A stretch of 13,254 nt of DNA from DATKMG01 sp035541995 (GTDB lineage Bacteria; Acidobacteriota; Terriglobia; Versatilivoradales; Versatilivoraceae), in the NCBI GenBank assembly GCA_035541995.1, contig DATKMG010000018.1:1-13254 (forward strand). The letters run 5' to 3'. The notes beneath the pieces were generated by a model. It was not told the origin of the DNA, searched no databases, and saw nothing but the letters and a program-made list of their open reading frames with translations. Position numbers and translations under genes: made by a program. Of the stretch, positions 1 to 6,913 are shown piece by piece; the stretch's first letter is position 1, and every line of letters begins with the position of its first letter.

Positions 1-230
1 GGAACGTTTCCCTCAAGTTGAGCCGCAAGGTCGGCGAGAATAACGTGCTTTATGGTTCAGTTACGTCCATGGACATTGCCGAAGCATTGGAAGCCCACGG
101 GTTTAAGATCGACAAACGGAAAATTGAGCTTGAAGACCATATCAAGGAGCTCGGTCAATTCAGCGTGCCGGTCAGACTCCATCGGGATGTGACGGTTCCC
201 ATCAATGTTGAAGTGACGAAGGAAGAATAA
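1..230 (+). CDS. rplI: 50S ribosomal protein L9, C-terminal part (5' end outside window)
   Basis: L9 binds 23S rRNA at the base of the L1 stalk with its N-terminal domain and extends a C-terminal domain away from the ribosome. The reading frame is already open at base 3, so the gene starts upstream and only about 75 C-terminal residues are visible. The stretch YGSVTSMDIAEAL matches the L9 consensus LFGSVTSxDIAEAL. It is followed by the typical pattern of the C-terminal domain: a basic KIDKRKIEL segment, then IKELGQFSVPVRLHRDVTVPI leading to V-V-type strands, and a TAA stop. A TTG inside the frame at base 18 is not the true start, because the L9-like sequence continues upstream of it. dnaB follows on the same strand, which is a common arrangement (rpsF-rpsR-rplI-dnaB). 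Confidence 0.95.
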   Translation, partial: NVSLKLSRKVGENNVLYGSVTSMDIAEALEAHGFKIDKRKIELEDHIKELGQFSVPVRLHRDVTVPINVEVTKEE

Positions 231-353
231 CTCGGACAAATCACATGTCCTGGAGTGGTCGCTTCCCAGATCATCAATTCGACCAGAGGCTTAATCGGTC
301 TCGTGGTTCCTTTCGGTTACCTACCAGCGAAGGTCAGGTCTCCTATTATCCCC

Positions 354-1691
354 ATGCCTGCTGACATCACTCTGGAGAAGGGCTTACCTCACAATCTTGA
401 AGCAGAACGATGCGTTCTGGGATCAATCATCCTGGATAATCCGTTAATCAGCGAAGCCATAGAGTTCGTTGGCAAGGACGACTTCTACCTCGGGAACCAC
501 CGTGCGATTTTCGAACGCATGATCCAGCTTTACGAGGCGTCACGGCCTATAGATTTTGTTACCCTGACGGATGAACTTCGCAACTGTGGACAGCTGGATT
601 CCATTGGTGGTGCGGCGTACATTTCTTCCTTAATCGATGGAGTCCCCCGAGTTTCCAACCTCGAATACTACGCCAGAATTGTACGGGAGAAGGCAACGCT
701 CAGAAACCTTATCAAGAGGTCCAGTGAGATCATTAACACCTGCTATGAGCAGCAGGATGATGTGGACGCAGTCCTGGACTCGGCCGAAAAAGCTATCTTT
801 GACCTGGCGGGAAGCCGTATCCGTGCAGGGTTCCAAAGCATCACGGAGATCGCCAGGCGCAGCCTGAAAAAAATTGAGACTGCGGCGTCCCAACGGGAGA
901 TGATCACTGGTATTGCGACTGGCTTCACCGAGCTCGATCAGTTGACGTCGGGTCTTCAACCCTCGGACCTCGTGATCGTAGCCGCCCGCCCTTCCATGGG
1001 GAAGACGGCTTTAGCCTTGAATATCGGCACGCACGCGGCCGTGCTGGGCAAGACAGTCGGCCTCTTTAGCCTGGAAATGTCCAGCGACCAGTTGCTTATC
1101 CGCATGATCTGCTCTGAGGCTCGAATTGACGCTCACAAGCTCCGGACGGGTTATCTCAGCAAGGATGAGTGGCGGAAGATCACGGAAACCGTGGGCCGCC
1201 TGGCTGCGGTGAAAATCTTCATTGATGACACCCCGGGGGTCAGCTTGCTGGAGACGCGCGCTAAAGCCCGCCGTCTACAGGCAGAGCATGGGCTGGATTT
1301 GTTGATTGTTGACTACCTGCAGTTGATGTCAGGCGGGAAGGCCCGCTACGAGAATCGGCAGCAGGAGATCTCTTCCATTTCGCGCGGCCTGAAAGGACTG
1401 GCCAAGGAAATGAATATACCACTTGTGGCGTTGTCGCAGTTGAGCCGGGCTCCCGAACAAAGAACCGGTCAGCACCGCCCTCAACTTTCTGATTTGCGGG
1501 AATCCGGGTCCATCGAACAGGATGCCGATCTGGTCCTATTCATATATCGTGAGGAAATCTATCGGCAGAGCGAGGAAAACAAAGGAATCGCTGAAGTCAT
1601 TATCGGGAAACAGCGAAATGGCCCCATTGGTTCTGTTTCCCTGGCTTTTCTGAAGGAATTCACTCGCTTTGAAAATCTCTGGCGTGAATGA
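354..1691 (+). CDS. dnaB: Replicative DNA helicase DnaB
   Basis: DnaB is the hexameric 5'-3' helicase that unwinds DNA at the replication fork and binds primase through its N-terminal domain. With the ATG at 354 the protein has 445 residues, normal for the family. The DnaB N-terminal domain begins at LPHNLEAERCVLG (residues 11-23). The RecA-like domain holds Walker A ARPSMGKT (211-218), the SLEM motif with E241, Walker B LLIVDYLQL (316-324, D320), the SQLSR motif (361-365) and DLRESGSIEQDAD (380-392). The frame is also open back to a GTG at 255, which would add 33 residues. That extension has no family resemblance and no clear ribosome binding site, so the ATG is preferred; the GTG cannot be excluded. 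The ribosome binding site for 354 is also weak (AAGGTCAGG about 15 bases upstream). There is no intein in the P-loop, a frequent insertion site in dnaB. Confidence 0.95.
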   Translation: MPADITLEKGLPHNLEAERCVLGSIILDNPLISEAIEFVGKDDFYLGNHRAIFERMIQLYEASRPIDFVTLTDELRNCGQLDSIGGAAYISSLIDGVPRVSNLEYYARIVREKATLRNLIKRSSEIINTCYEQQDDVDAVLDSAEKAIFDLAGSRIRAGFQSITEIARRSLKKIETAASQREMITGIATGFTELDQLTSGLQPSDLVIVAARPSMGKTALALNIGTHAAVLGKTVGLFSLEMSSDQLLIRMICSEARIDAHKLRTGYLSKDEWRKITETVGRLAAVKIFIDDTPGVSLLETRAKARRLQAEHGLDLLIVDYLQLMSGGKARYENRQQEISSISRGLKGLAKEMNIPLVALSQLSRAPEQRTGQHRPQLSDLRESGSIEQDADLVLFIYREEIYRQSEENKGIAEVIIGKQRNGPIGSVSLAFLKEFTRFENLWRE

Positions 1692-1751
1692 GGAGTTGTA
1701 CGCTTTTTTTCACTCTCCGATATCGGGCCCTGTAAGTGACACTCAGCCAGC

Positions 1752-1827
1752 TTCCCGATTCACGTTTGGTGTTTGAACCCTCGCCCCGTGAGACTCGAGG
1801 CGAGGGCCATCCTCAGGAAATCGGGAA
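1752..1827. repeat. Nested inverted repeat (two stems, one inside the other)
   Basis: The outer arms are TTCCCGATT (1752-1760) and AATCGGGAA (1819-1827), a perfect 9-base match. The inner arms are CCCTCGCC (1778-1785) and GGCGAGGG (1799-1806), a perfect 8-base match around a 13-base loop. A T5 run follows at 1834-1838, six bases after the outer arm. It may act as an imperfect terminator for dnaB or as a REP-like element; neither is shown. Confidence 0.6.
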
Positions 1828-1886
1828 ACTGCATTTTTCCCTGTCAGATAAATTACTTTCGCCTCCTAACCGCCCCCCTGTAAAGA

Positions 1887-1919
1887 GCGATCCCCACAAT
1901 TCGCACTGTGGGAATCCGC
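1887..1919. repeat. Imperfect hairpin upstream of the phosphotriesterase-like gene
   Basis: CCCACA (1893-1898) pairs with TGTGGG (1907-1912) around an 8-base loop. After a C/A mismatch the stem extends with GAT/ATC and, past one bulged C, with GC/GC. No T-run follows, so a standard intrinsic terminator is unlikely. Confidence 0.45.
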
Positions 1920-2029
1920 AGGTAAAGAGAAGACACCTGATTGGGCGCCACTGACCGTAACCGATGCCTTTTGAGTCTGGTGGGACCTGAAGCGGAAAGG
2001 GTGGCCAAATCGTCTCGGGTGGTTCCTCA

Positions 2030-3049
2030 ATGCACCGAAGGGAATTCCTGGAAGTTGCTATAGTGGCACCGTTGGCTCCCCGAAAGGAGAACCTGCCTCC
2101 ACCTGCCGCATCCGTGGCGAATACGGTGCTTGGCCCTCTTGATCCCAACTTGCTCGGTTCGACGCTCATGCATGAGCACGTTCTGGTAGATTTCATCGGA
2201 GCGGACAAGGTTTCCACCTCACGCTACAATCTTGACGAGGTCTACACGAAGGCACTACCGCACCTGAAGCAACTCTACCTGGTTGGTGGCCGTACCTTGG
2301 TCGAATGCACGCCTGCTTATATCGGGCGTAATCCATCTTTGCTGGCCAGCCTGTCCAAGGTTGCCGGGCTAAACGTGGTCACAAATACCGGGTACTACGG
2401 CGCGGCAGAGGATAAATTCGTCCCGAAGCACGCCTATCAGGAACCTGCTGAACAATTAGCCAAACGTTGGATCCAAGAGTTCGAGGCAGGAATTGAAGGT
2501 TCAGGAATCAGGCCCGGCATCATCAAGGTTGGGGTCGACCCTGGCAAACTCTCGGAGATTGATGCGAAATTGGTTTGGGCGGCGGCGCTTACGCATTTGA
2601 AAACGGGGCTCACCATTGCCTCCCATACCGGTGATGGTGTCGCTGCCATGCAACAACTAGCCCTACTCGAGAAGGCGGGTGTCAGGGGGGATGCCTTTAT
2701 CTGGGTCCATGCCCAGAATGAGTCCCAACTGGAACTCCACCTGCACGCTGCACAGAAAGGTTGTTGGGTGGAATTCGATGGGATCGGGGAATCGTCGCTG
2801 GACACACATGTGAAGTTAGTAAGAAATATGGCAAAAAGGGGATTGTTAGGCCAGACCTTGGTCTCACAGGATTCCGGGTGGTATCACGTAGGGGAGCCTA
2901 ACGGCGGAGAGTATCGAGGTTATTCCTTCCTCCATTCCCATTTCCTTCCTGAATTGCTTAAACAGGGTTTTTCGGAGGCGGATCTCCAAACACTGATGGT
3001 CGAAAACCCCAAACGGGTTCTGACCCTCAGAGTTCGAGCCTCAGATTAA
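2030..3049 (+). CDS. Phosphotriesterase-family metal-dependent hydrolase (possible lactonase)
   Basis: This is a 339-residue member of the phosphotriesterase (PTE/PHP) branch of the amidohydrolase superfamily, whose TIM-barrel enzymes hydrolyse phosphotriesters or, more often, lactones. All six metal ligands of the binuclear centre can be matched: H48 and H50 in MHEH, the carboxylated lysine K166 (IIKVGVD), H199 (ASHTG), H227 (WVHAQNE) and D281 (SQDSGW). It therefore looks catalytically intact. The N-terminus MHRREFLEVAIVAPLAP carries an RRxFL pattern like a Tat signal, but the following hydrophobic stretch is short, so export is only possible. The ATG at 2030 has a weak GGGTGG ribosome binding site 7 bases upstream. 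The metal-site motif starts at residue 48, so a much later start is not possible. The gene stands alone between a structured spacer and a gene remnant. Substrate cannot be read from the sequence. Confidence 0.85.
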   Translation: MHRREFLEVAIVAPLAPRKENLPPPAASVANTVLGPLDPNLLGSTLMHEHVLVDFIGADKVSTSRYNLDEVYTKALPHLKQLYLVGGRTLVECTPAYIGRNPSLLASLSKVAGLNVVTNTGYYGAAEDKFVPKHAYQEPAEQLAKRWIQEFEAGIEGSGIRPGIIKVGVDPGKLSEIDAKLVWAAALTHLKTGLTIASHTGDGVAAMQQLALLEKAGVRGDAFIWVHAQNESQLELHLHAAQKGCWVEFDGIGESSLDTHVKLVRNMAKRGLLGQTLVSQDSGWYHVGEPNGGEYRGYSFLHSHFLPELLKQGFSEADLQTLMVENPKRVLTLRVRASD

Positions 3050-3109
3050 GCAGGTTGAATGAATCACAACGTCCAGACGACGCTCATCCCGCCAGCACGC
3101 AGCAGAGAA

Positions 3110-3128
3110 GGGACCTCTTGAGAGTCCC
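3110..3128. repeat. Small hairpin after the phosphotriesterase-like gene
   Basis: GGGA and CTC (3110-3117, with one bulged C) can pair with GAG and TCCC (3122-3128). No T-run follows, so it is a poor terminator. It lies at the point where recognisable AtuA-like coding sequence begins. Confidence 0.3.
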
Positions 3129-3595
3129 CTTGCTGTCCCGAGTCTGACTTCACTACCATCCAATTGAGCGATATCTCTGAGAACACGGTTGAGGTCAAAG
3201 GTGTGAAAGACAAACCTGCGACTGGCTTTTACAAGGCCTCGATGGCCTATTTCGACGGATATACCGCCACTGGAACATTGACCTACGCCTGGCCGATGGC
3301 TCTTGAAAAAGCAAGGAAGGCCGACGAGATTCTTCGTGAGCGCCTAGCTGATTGGAAATTGCAGTTTGATGAAATTCCGACGGAGTTCCTCGGTTATGAT
3401 TCATGTTTCGGGCCCCGGGCCCAGGAAACATGTGAGTTGAATGAGGTGGTATTGAGGGTTGGCGTGCGCAGCCACGACAAGGCAGCAATTGAGCGCTTTT
3501 CCAGGGAACTGGCTCCCTTGATCTTGACGGGGCCTCCTTCATGCCTAGGGGAAAACCTTGAGCAGCGTGATGCTGAGGATGGAATTACAGATTGA
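3122..3595 (+). pseudogene. Remnant of an AtuA/DUF1446-family gene (C-terminal part only)
   Basis: From a TTG at 3164 the frame gives 143 residues resembling the C-terminal half of acyclic terpene utilisation AtuA / DUF1446 proteins, whose biochemical role is poorly defined. Family-like stretches are YKASMAYFDGYTATGTLTY, ALEKARKADEILRERL, EFLGYDSCFGP and EVVLRVGVRSHDKAAIERF followed by SRELAPL. Full-length members are about 450 residues or more, so some 300 N-terminal residues are missing. The resemblance continues upstream of the TTG (DFTTIQLSDI, compare DFTSVRL in the family), up to an in-frame TGA at 3119-3121 with no start codon between. Near the 3' end the family pattern stops after TGPP. 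A different frame entered at the GGGGAAAA run (3548-3555) runs to a TGA at 3615-3617 and ends in IEEDIPLE, loosely like the family's end. I read it as a truncated, probably frameshifted gene. A short expressed domain protein is the alternative. Confidence 0.6.
3402..3432. repeat. Strong GC-rich hairpin inside the AtuA remnant
   Basis: CATGTTTC (3402-3409) pairs perfectly with GAAACATG (3425-3432). Inside it, GGGCC (3410-3414) pairs with GGCCC (3418-3422) around a 3-base loop, with two unpaired bases (AG, 3423-3424) on one side. That gives a 13-bp stem. It may be a chance product of the coding sequence. Confidence 0.5.
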
Positions 3596-3736
3596 GGAAG
3601 ATATCCCACTGGAGTGAAGAGTTTTGGGCAGTGTGCGTACGACTGACGACGAGGCGAAAGGACAGGACCATATTGTGATCAATTGCTGAGTGAGTTCCTG
3701 TTTGTTAATCCCGGGAAGAAATCAAGCAACAACAGT

Positions 3737-5350
3737 TCAAACGTCACCAGGCTCTTCAGAACCCACCTGCAACGAACCGAAGCTTTCAGGCGACGAAACC
3801 GTGCCGGGCAGCCTCGATGGTCTCCTGAGACTTCTACGCTCCTGGATTCCGGAGTATGTCAGGCTGACAAGAGTGCGGAAGTTTTGGGCCAGCAAACGAA
3901 TCCAGGACCAACGAGTCATTTGGGGGAAATAAATCCCGCGGAATAGCAAGCGGGCAATGAACAGGGCCAGTTGTTGCTCAAAGGGTTTCTCATGGTCAAG
4001 CATCCAGTGTTGTGCCCGGCTGAAAGCTCCCGGGCTATAGCAGTGGCGCCAGGATTCGTATACTTCAGCCTCTGCCTCATCTGCCGAGATAGTCTTTGGC
4101 GTAAAGGCAGTCTTGAAAGCCTGGAAGTCAAGCCAGTGTTCCGGCCGGGTCAAACGACCTTCCCGCTGTAAGCGGTCGTATAGTGGTGTGGCTGGATATG
4201 GGGTCAGCAACCCAAAAACCGGCAGTCCGGGTGGCCAATTAGCCATCTTTTCGATCGTCTTCCTTGCCACGCCGGGCCTGTCAGCCTCCATGCCATAAAT
4301 GAAGGAGGTAATGGCATAAACGTCGTATTTGGCTAGCAGGTCAAGGATAGAGGCATATTCAGCCGGCTTGTTGAACTCCTTGTGCGCCACTTTGAGGCTG
4401 TCAGGATCCATAGATTCCAGGCCCATGAAGATCAAACGCCCTCCGCTGGCGGAAATGAGTTGGACTAACTCCTCATCTCGCAGAAGGTTCATGCTGATCT
4501 GAGCAATCCAGGGCAGACAAGCGTCGTATTTGATCATATCCCGCAGGAGAGACTTGGTGCGACCCCGATTGATGGCAAAATTATCATCGATGAAGAACAC
4601 GCTCACGAACGCCTTGTTCGGCCGCTTCATCGACTTAAGTCGCAACAATTCAGAAATCACACTCTTATTGTCTCGGAATCTGATGGCATCGCCAAAGAAC
4701 CCCGTTACGGTACAGAATTCGCAGGCATAGGGACAGCCACGGCCCGTTTCCATTGGAATGACGTAGGCGTTGCCATGGTCAATACCGAGATGTTTCAACA
4801 AACTATTAACAGCGGGAGGGAGGAAACGCATCAAATCGAATAGAGACAAGTTCATGCGGTCCCATGCAATCTCTGGATAATTCTTGAGGGAGGGCTTCAC
4901 GTCTTTGCCCGCCACTGTTGCCGGTTGATATCTGCTTTGCAATTGCCCAAGAGCAGCGTCTCTGACAACCAGAGGCCAGGTGTCATCTGCTTCCCCCAAG
5001 ACGACTGCATCGGCATATCGCGGATGGCCCGTCAGCCCTGAAGGTTCGTCTGGCACCTCGGTGACATGTGGGCCGCCCATCACGATGGGCACCCCAGTGG
5101 CCTTACGAATGGCCGCTGCCATCTGGTAGGCCTTTTGCGCCATCCGGGTCATGAAGCCCATTCCCACAAGATCTACCTGGTTTTCTATGACAAATTCCAC
5201 CAACTGGGCAGCGCTGTAATGGAGGGCATTGCCGTCGATGATGGTGACACGATGTTCCTTCGGAGTCAGTCTTTGAAGTACGAATGGCCAGAGTTGCGGG
5301 ATGAAGTTCTTAGTGACTTGGTTGTCCGGTACGTAGAGAAGTACGTGCAT
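3737..5350 (-). CDS. B12-binding-domain radical SAM protein of unknown product
   Basis: This 537-residue protein has the layout of class B radical SAM enzymes: an N-terminal Rossmann-like cobalamin-binding domain (about residues 1-140), then a radical SAM TIM barrel. The first part shows IIDGN (37-41), LVGMGF (61-66) and VPIVMGGPH (87-95), as in B12-binding domains. The lower-ligand motif DxHxxG is not seen, which is common in this class. The 4Fe-4S motif is CPYACEFC with C206, C210 and C213. It is followed by FFIDDNF (252-258), a GLES motif and LLTPYPATPLYDRL, typical of the BchE/HpnJ/methyltransferase group. The last 40 or so residues look disordered. The ATG at 5350 has a strong ribosome binding site (GGGGAGG, 5354-5360 complement). 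It is the only gene on this strand and has no pathway partner beside it, so the substrate is unknown; a methyltransferase or a lipid/pigment-modifying role is possible. Confidence 0.88.
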   Translation of the reverse strand: MHVLLYVPDNQVTKNFIPQLWPFVLQRLTPKEHRVTIIDGNALHYSAAQLVEFVIENQVDLVGMGFMTRMAQKAYQMAAAIRKATGVPIVMGGPHVTEVPDEPSGLTGHPRYADAVVLGEADDTWPLVVRDAALGQLQSRYQPATVAGKDVKPSLKNYPEIAWDRMNLSLFDLMRFLPPAVNSLLKHLGIDHGNAYVIPMETGRGCPYACEFCTVTGFFGDAIRFRDNKSVISELLRLKSMKRPNKAFVSVFFIDDNFAINRGRTKSLLRDMIKYDACLPWIAQISMNLLRDEELVQLISASGGRLIFMGLESMDPDSLKVAHKEFNKPAEYASILDLLAKYDVYAITSFIYGMEADRPGVARKTIEKMANWPPGLPVFGLLTPYPATPLYDRLQREGRLTRPEHWLDFQAFKTAFTPKTISADEAEAEVYESWRHCYSPGAFSRAQHWMLDHEKPFEQQLALFIARLLFRGIYFPQMTRWSWIRLLAQNFRTLVSLTYSGIQERRSLRRPSRLPGTVSSPESFGSLQVGSEEPGDV

Positions 5351-5752
5351 TGGCCTCCCCTTGGCTTGGCTGGTGAAACGGTTATTGAGCTCGAAAAGCA
5401 GCAGCAGTCTGGGAGAAATCCAGCCAATAAGGCCCTTGCATCTGAGGTAGCGAGGGGCCTAGGAAAAGACCACCAGGGTGAGCTCAAAGAGAGCCGCTAG
5501 ACTCATGCAACGCGGCGGTGCACAGGGGCAAAACAATTCGCCAGAAGTCCCATGTAGGACAATAAGATGCCAGACGCTGCGTTTTTACTTTAGGGCAGTC
5601 TGCCAAGTGCGTCAACTGAAAAACAAAACGTCAAATGGGCATGCCAAGGCTTAACGGAATTTCGAGCTTATTTTTGCACATATCTCTGCTACCATACCCT
5701 TGGGCTGGCATCAGGCTAATGCTCAAGATAAACTCTCCAGCTCACTTTTCAA
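5351..5752. other. Divergent gene-free spacer between the radical SAM gene and alr
   Basis: These 402 bases separate two divergent genes and should hold both 5' regions. At 5354-5360 lies the complement-strand ribosome binding site of the radical SAM gene. Small inverted repeats occur at 5433-5439/5450-5456 (CCCTTGC/GCGAGGG with one G-T pair) and 5493-5497/5512-5516 (GCCGC/GCGGC). A TTGCAC at 5674-5679 is a possible -35 for alr, with only a poor -10 (TACCCT, 5695-5700, spacing 15). I searched by eye for a cobalamin riboswitch B12 box ahead of the B12-type gene and did not see one. A plus-strand frame ending at 5500 overlaps the radical SAM gene antisense and is not called. Confidence 0.6.
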
Positions 5753-6892
5753 ATGGACTACTCAAACAGCCCCACGATTCGACGCCCGACCTGGGCTGAA
5801 ATCGACTTGCGAGCCCTGACTTCCAACCTCGGAATCGTTCAAGGACATATCGGACCCGGACGGCGCATGATAGCTGTCGTCAAAGCGAATGCCTATGGAC
5901 ACGGTGCTGTGAAGATTGCCCGGCGATTGGCAGAGCTAGGCGTCCCCTACCTGGCGGTTGCCATTCTGGAGGAAGCGCTGGAACTGAGGGGTGCGGGTAT
6001 TGAGCTACCCATCCTCCTGCTCAACGGCCACTGGTCAGGCCAAGAAGAAGAAATCGTTTGCCATGACCTGACTCCTGCGGTCGAAGATCCTCAAAAAGTC
6101 GAAGTGCTGAATCAAGTGGCTGAGCGAATGCAAAAAAAGGTTCGCTACCATTTAAAGATTAATACCGGGATGACTCGGCTAGGGGTAGACTGGGAGCAAG
6201 CATTGTCTCGGATTGAACTCTGTCTTCAATACCGATGGGCCTGCCTTCAGGGTATCTTTACTCATCTGAGTTCATCTGACGACATGAGCAGTCCCGAGAC
6301 CTTGCGGCAACTTGAAAGATTCAGCCGGGTTTTGGAGGATCTAGCAGGCAAGGGATTCATTCCCGAATGGACTCACGCTGCTAACAGCGCCGCGGTCTTA
6401 CGCTGGCCAGGGTCCTGGTACGACACAGTTCGCCCGGGACTGATCCTTTACGGAGTCAACCCTTTCGACAAGGAGCCAACCCTGCTCCAACCCCTACTTT
6501 CGTTGAAGACCCGTCTCATGCATTTGAGGTCGATCAGGAAAGGAACACCGGTGGGATATGGTTGCACCTACACTTCGTCCAGAGACAGTGTGGTTGCCGC
6601 GATTCCTATTGGCTATGCGGATGGATACAATCGACTTCTTTCCAACCAGGGCTCCGTATTGGTGTGTGGACGAAGGGTGCCGATTATCGGCCGAATCAGC
6701 ATGGATCTGACCGTCATTGATGTGACTGACGTGCCAATGGTGCAGCCCGGACAGGAGGTTGTACTGATTGGTAGACAAGGCTCAGAAGAGATTAGTGTCA
6801 GTGAGCTTGCTGAGTTGTGTCAAACGATCCCCTACGAGATCTTGACCGGAATCGGTCAAAGAGTCCCACGAGTTTTCACAAATGCTCAGTGA
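5753..6892 (+). CDS. alr: Alanine racemase
   Basis: Alanine racemase is a cytoplasmic PLP enzyme that interconverts L- and D-alanine and supplies D-alanine for peptidoglycan. The 379-residue length is normal. The PLP-binding lysine is K44 in VVKANAYGHG (42-51), and the opposite-face catalytic tyrosine is Y269 in PVGYGCTYTS. Other family blocks are HLKINTGMTRLGV (133-145), HAANSAA (208-214), RPGLILYG (227-234), AIPIGYADGY (282-291) and GRISMD (312-317). The N-terminal RPTWAEIDLRAL is the usual start of the barrel, so the ATG at 5753 fits, although no clear Shine-Dalgarno precedes it. radA begins 21 bases after the stop, suggesting cotranscription. No truncation or missing active-site residue is seen. 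Confidence 0.95.
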   Translation: MDYSNSPTIRRPTWAEIDLRALTSNLGIVQGHIGPGRRMIAVVKANAYGHGAVKIARRLAELGVPYLAVAILEEALELRGAGIELPILLLNGHWSGQEEEIVCHDLTPAVEDPQKVEVLNQVAERMQKKVRYHLKINTGMTRLGVDWEQALSRIELCLQYRWACLQGIFTHLSSSDDMSSPETLRQLERFSRVLEDLAGKGFIPEWTHAANSAAVLRWPGSWYDTVRPGLILYGVNPFDKEPTLLQPLLSLKTRLMHLRSIRKGTPVGYGCTYTSSRDSVVAAIPIGYADGYNRLLSNQGSVLVCGRRVPIIGRISMDLTVIDVTDVPMVQPGQEVVLIGRQGSEEISVSELAELCQTIPYEILTGIGQRVPRVFTNAQ

Positions 6893-6913
6893 TGGTGGGA
6901 AGCAGAAGTAATT

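Larger units (their letters stand above)
1692..2029. other. Gene-free spacer after dnaB with two folded elements
   Basis: No convincing gene lies in these 338 bases. A short frame from a GTG at 1736 (72 codons) has no recognisable domain or ribosome binding site and crosses the inverted repeats, so I do not call it. The spacer contains a T7 run at 1703-1709 without a good preceding stem, a 10-base palindrome CCGATATCGG at 1717-1726, a nested inverted repeat at 1752-1827 and an imperfect hairpin at 1887-1919. A promoter for the following hydrolase gene may lie here, but I could not single out a good -35/-10 pair. Confidence 0.6.

Noticed and set aside
255..353. GTG start adding 33 residues to DnaB
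   Set aside because: The extension has no similarity to DnaB N-termini that I recognise and lacks a spaced Shine-Dalgarno; the ATG at 354 gives a normal start.
1700..1712. Intrinsic terminator at the T7 run after dnaB
   Set aside because: Only a weak GTGAA/TTCAC pairing spans the run and no GC-rich stem precedes it.
1736..1954. 72-codon open frame after dnaB
   Set aside because: It has a GTG start without a ribosome binding site and no recognisable domain, and it runs through the inverted repeats of the spacer.
3683..3946. Plus-strand open frames over the 3' end of the radical SAM gene
   Set aside because: They are antisense to an intact gene, low in complexity and without family features.
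5066..5500. 144-codon plus-strand frame over the radical SAM gene start
   Set aside because: It mirrors the B12-binding domain codons on the other strand and has no recognisable protein features.
5351..5500. Possible cobalamin riboswitch before the B12-type radical SAM gene
   Set aside because: No B12-box consensus was seen on the leader strand, and the small stems present do not form the expected core.
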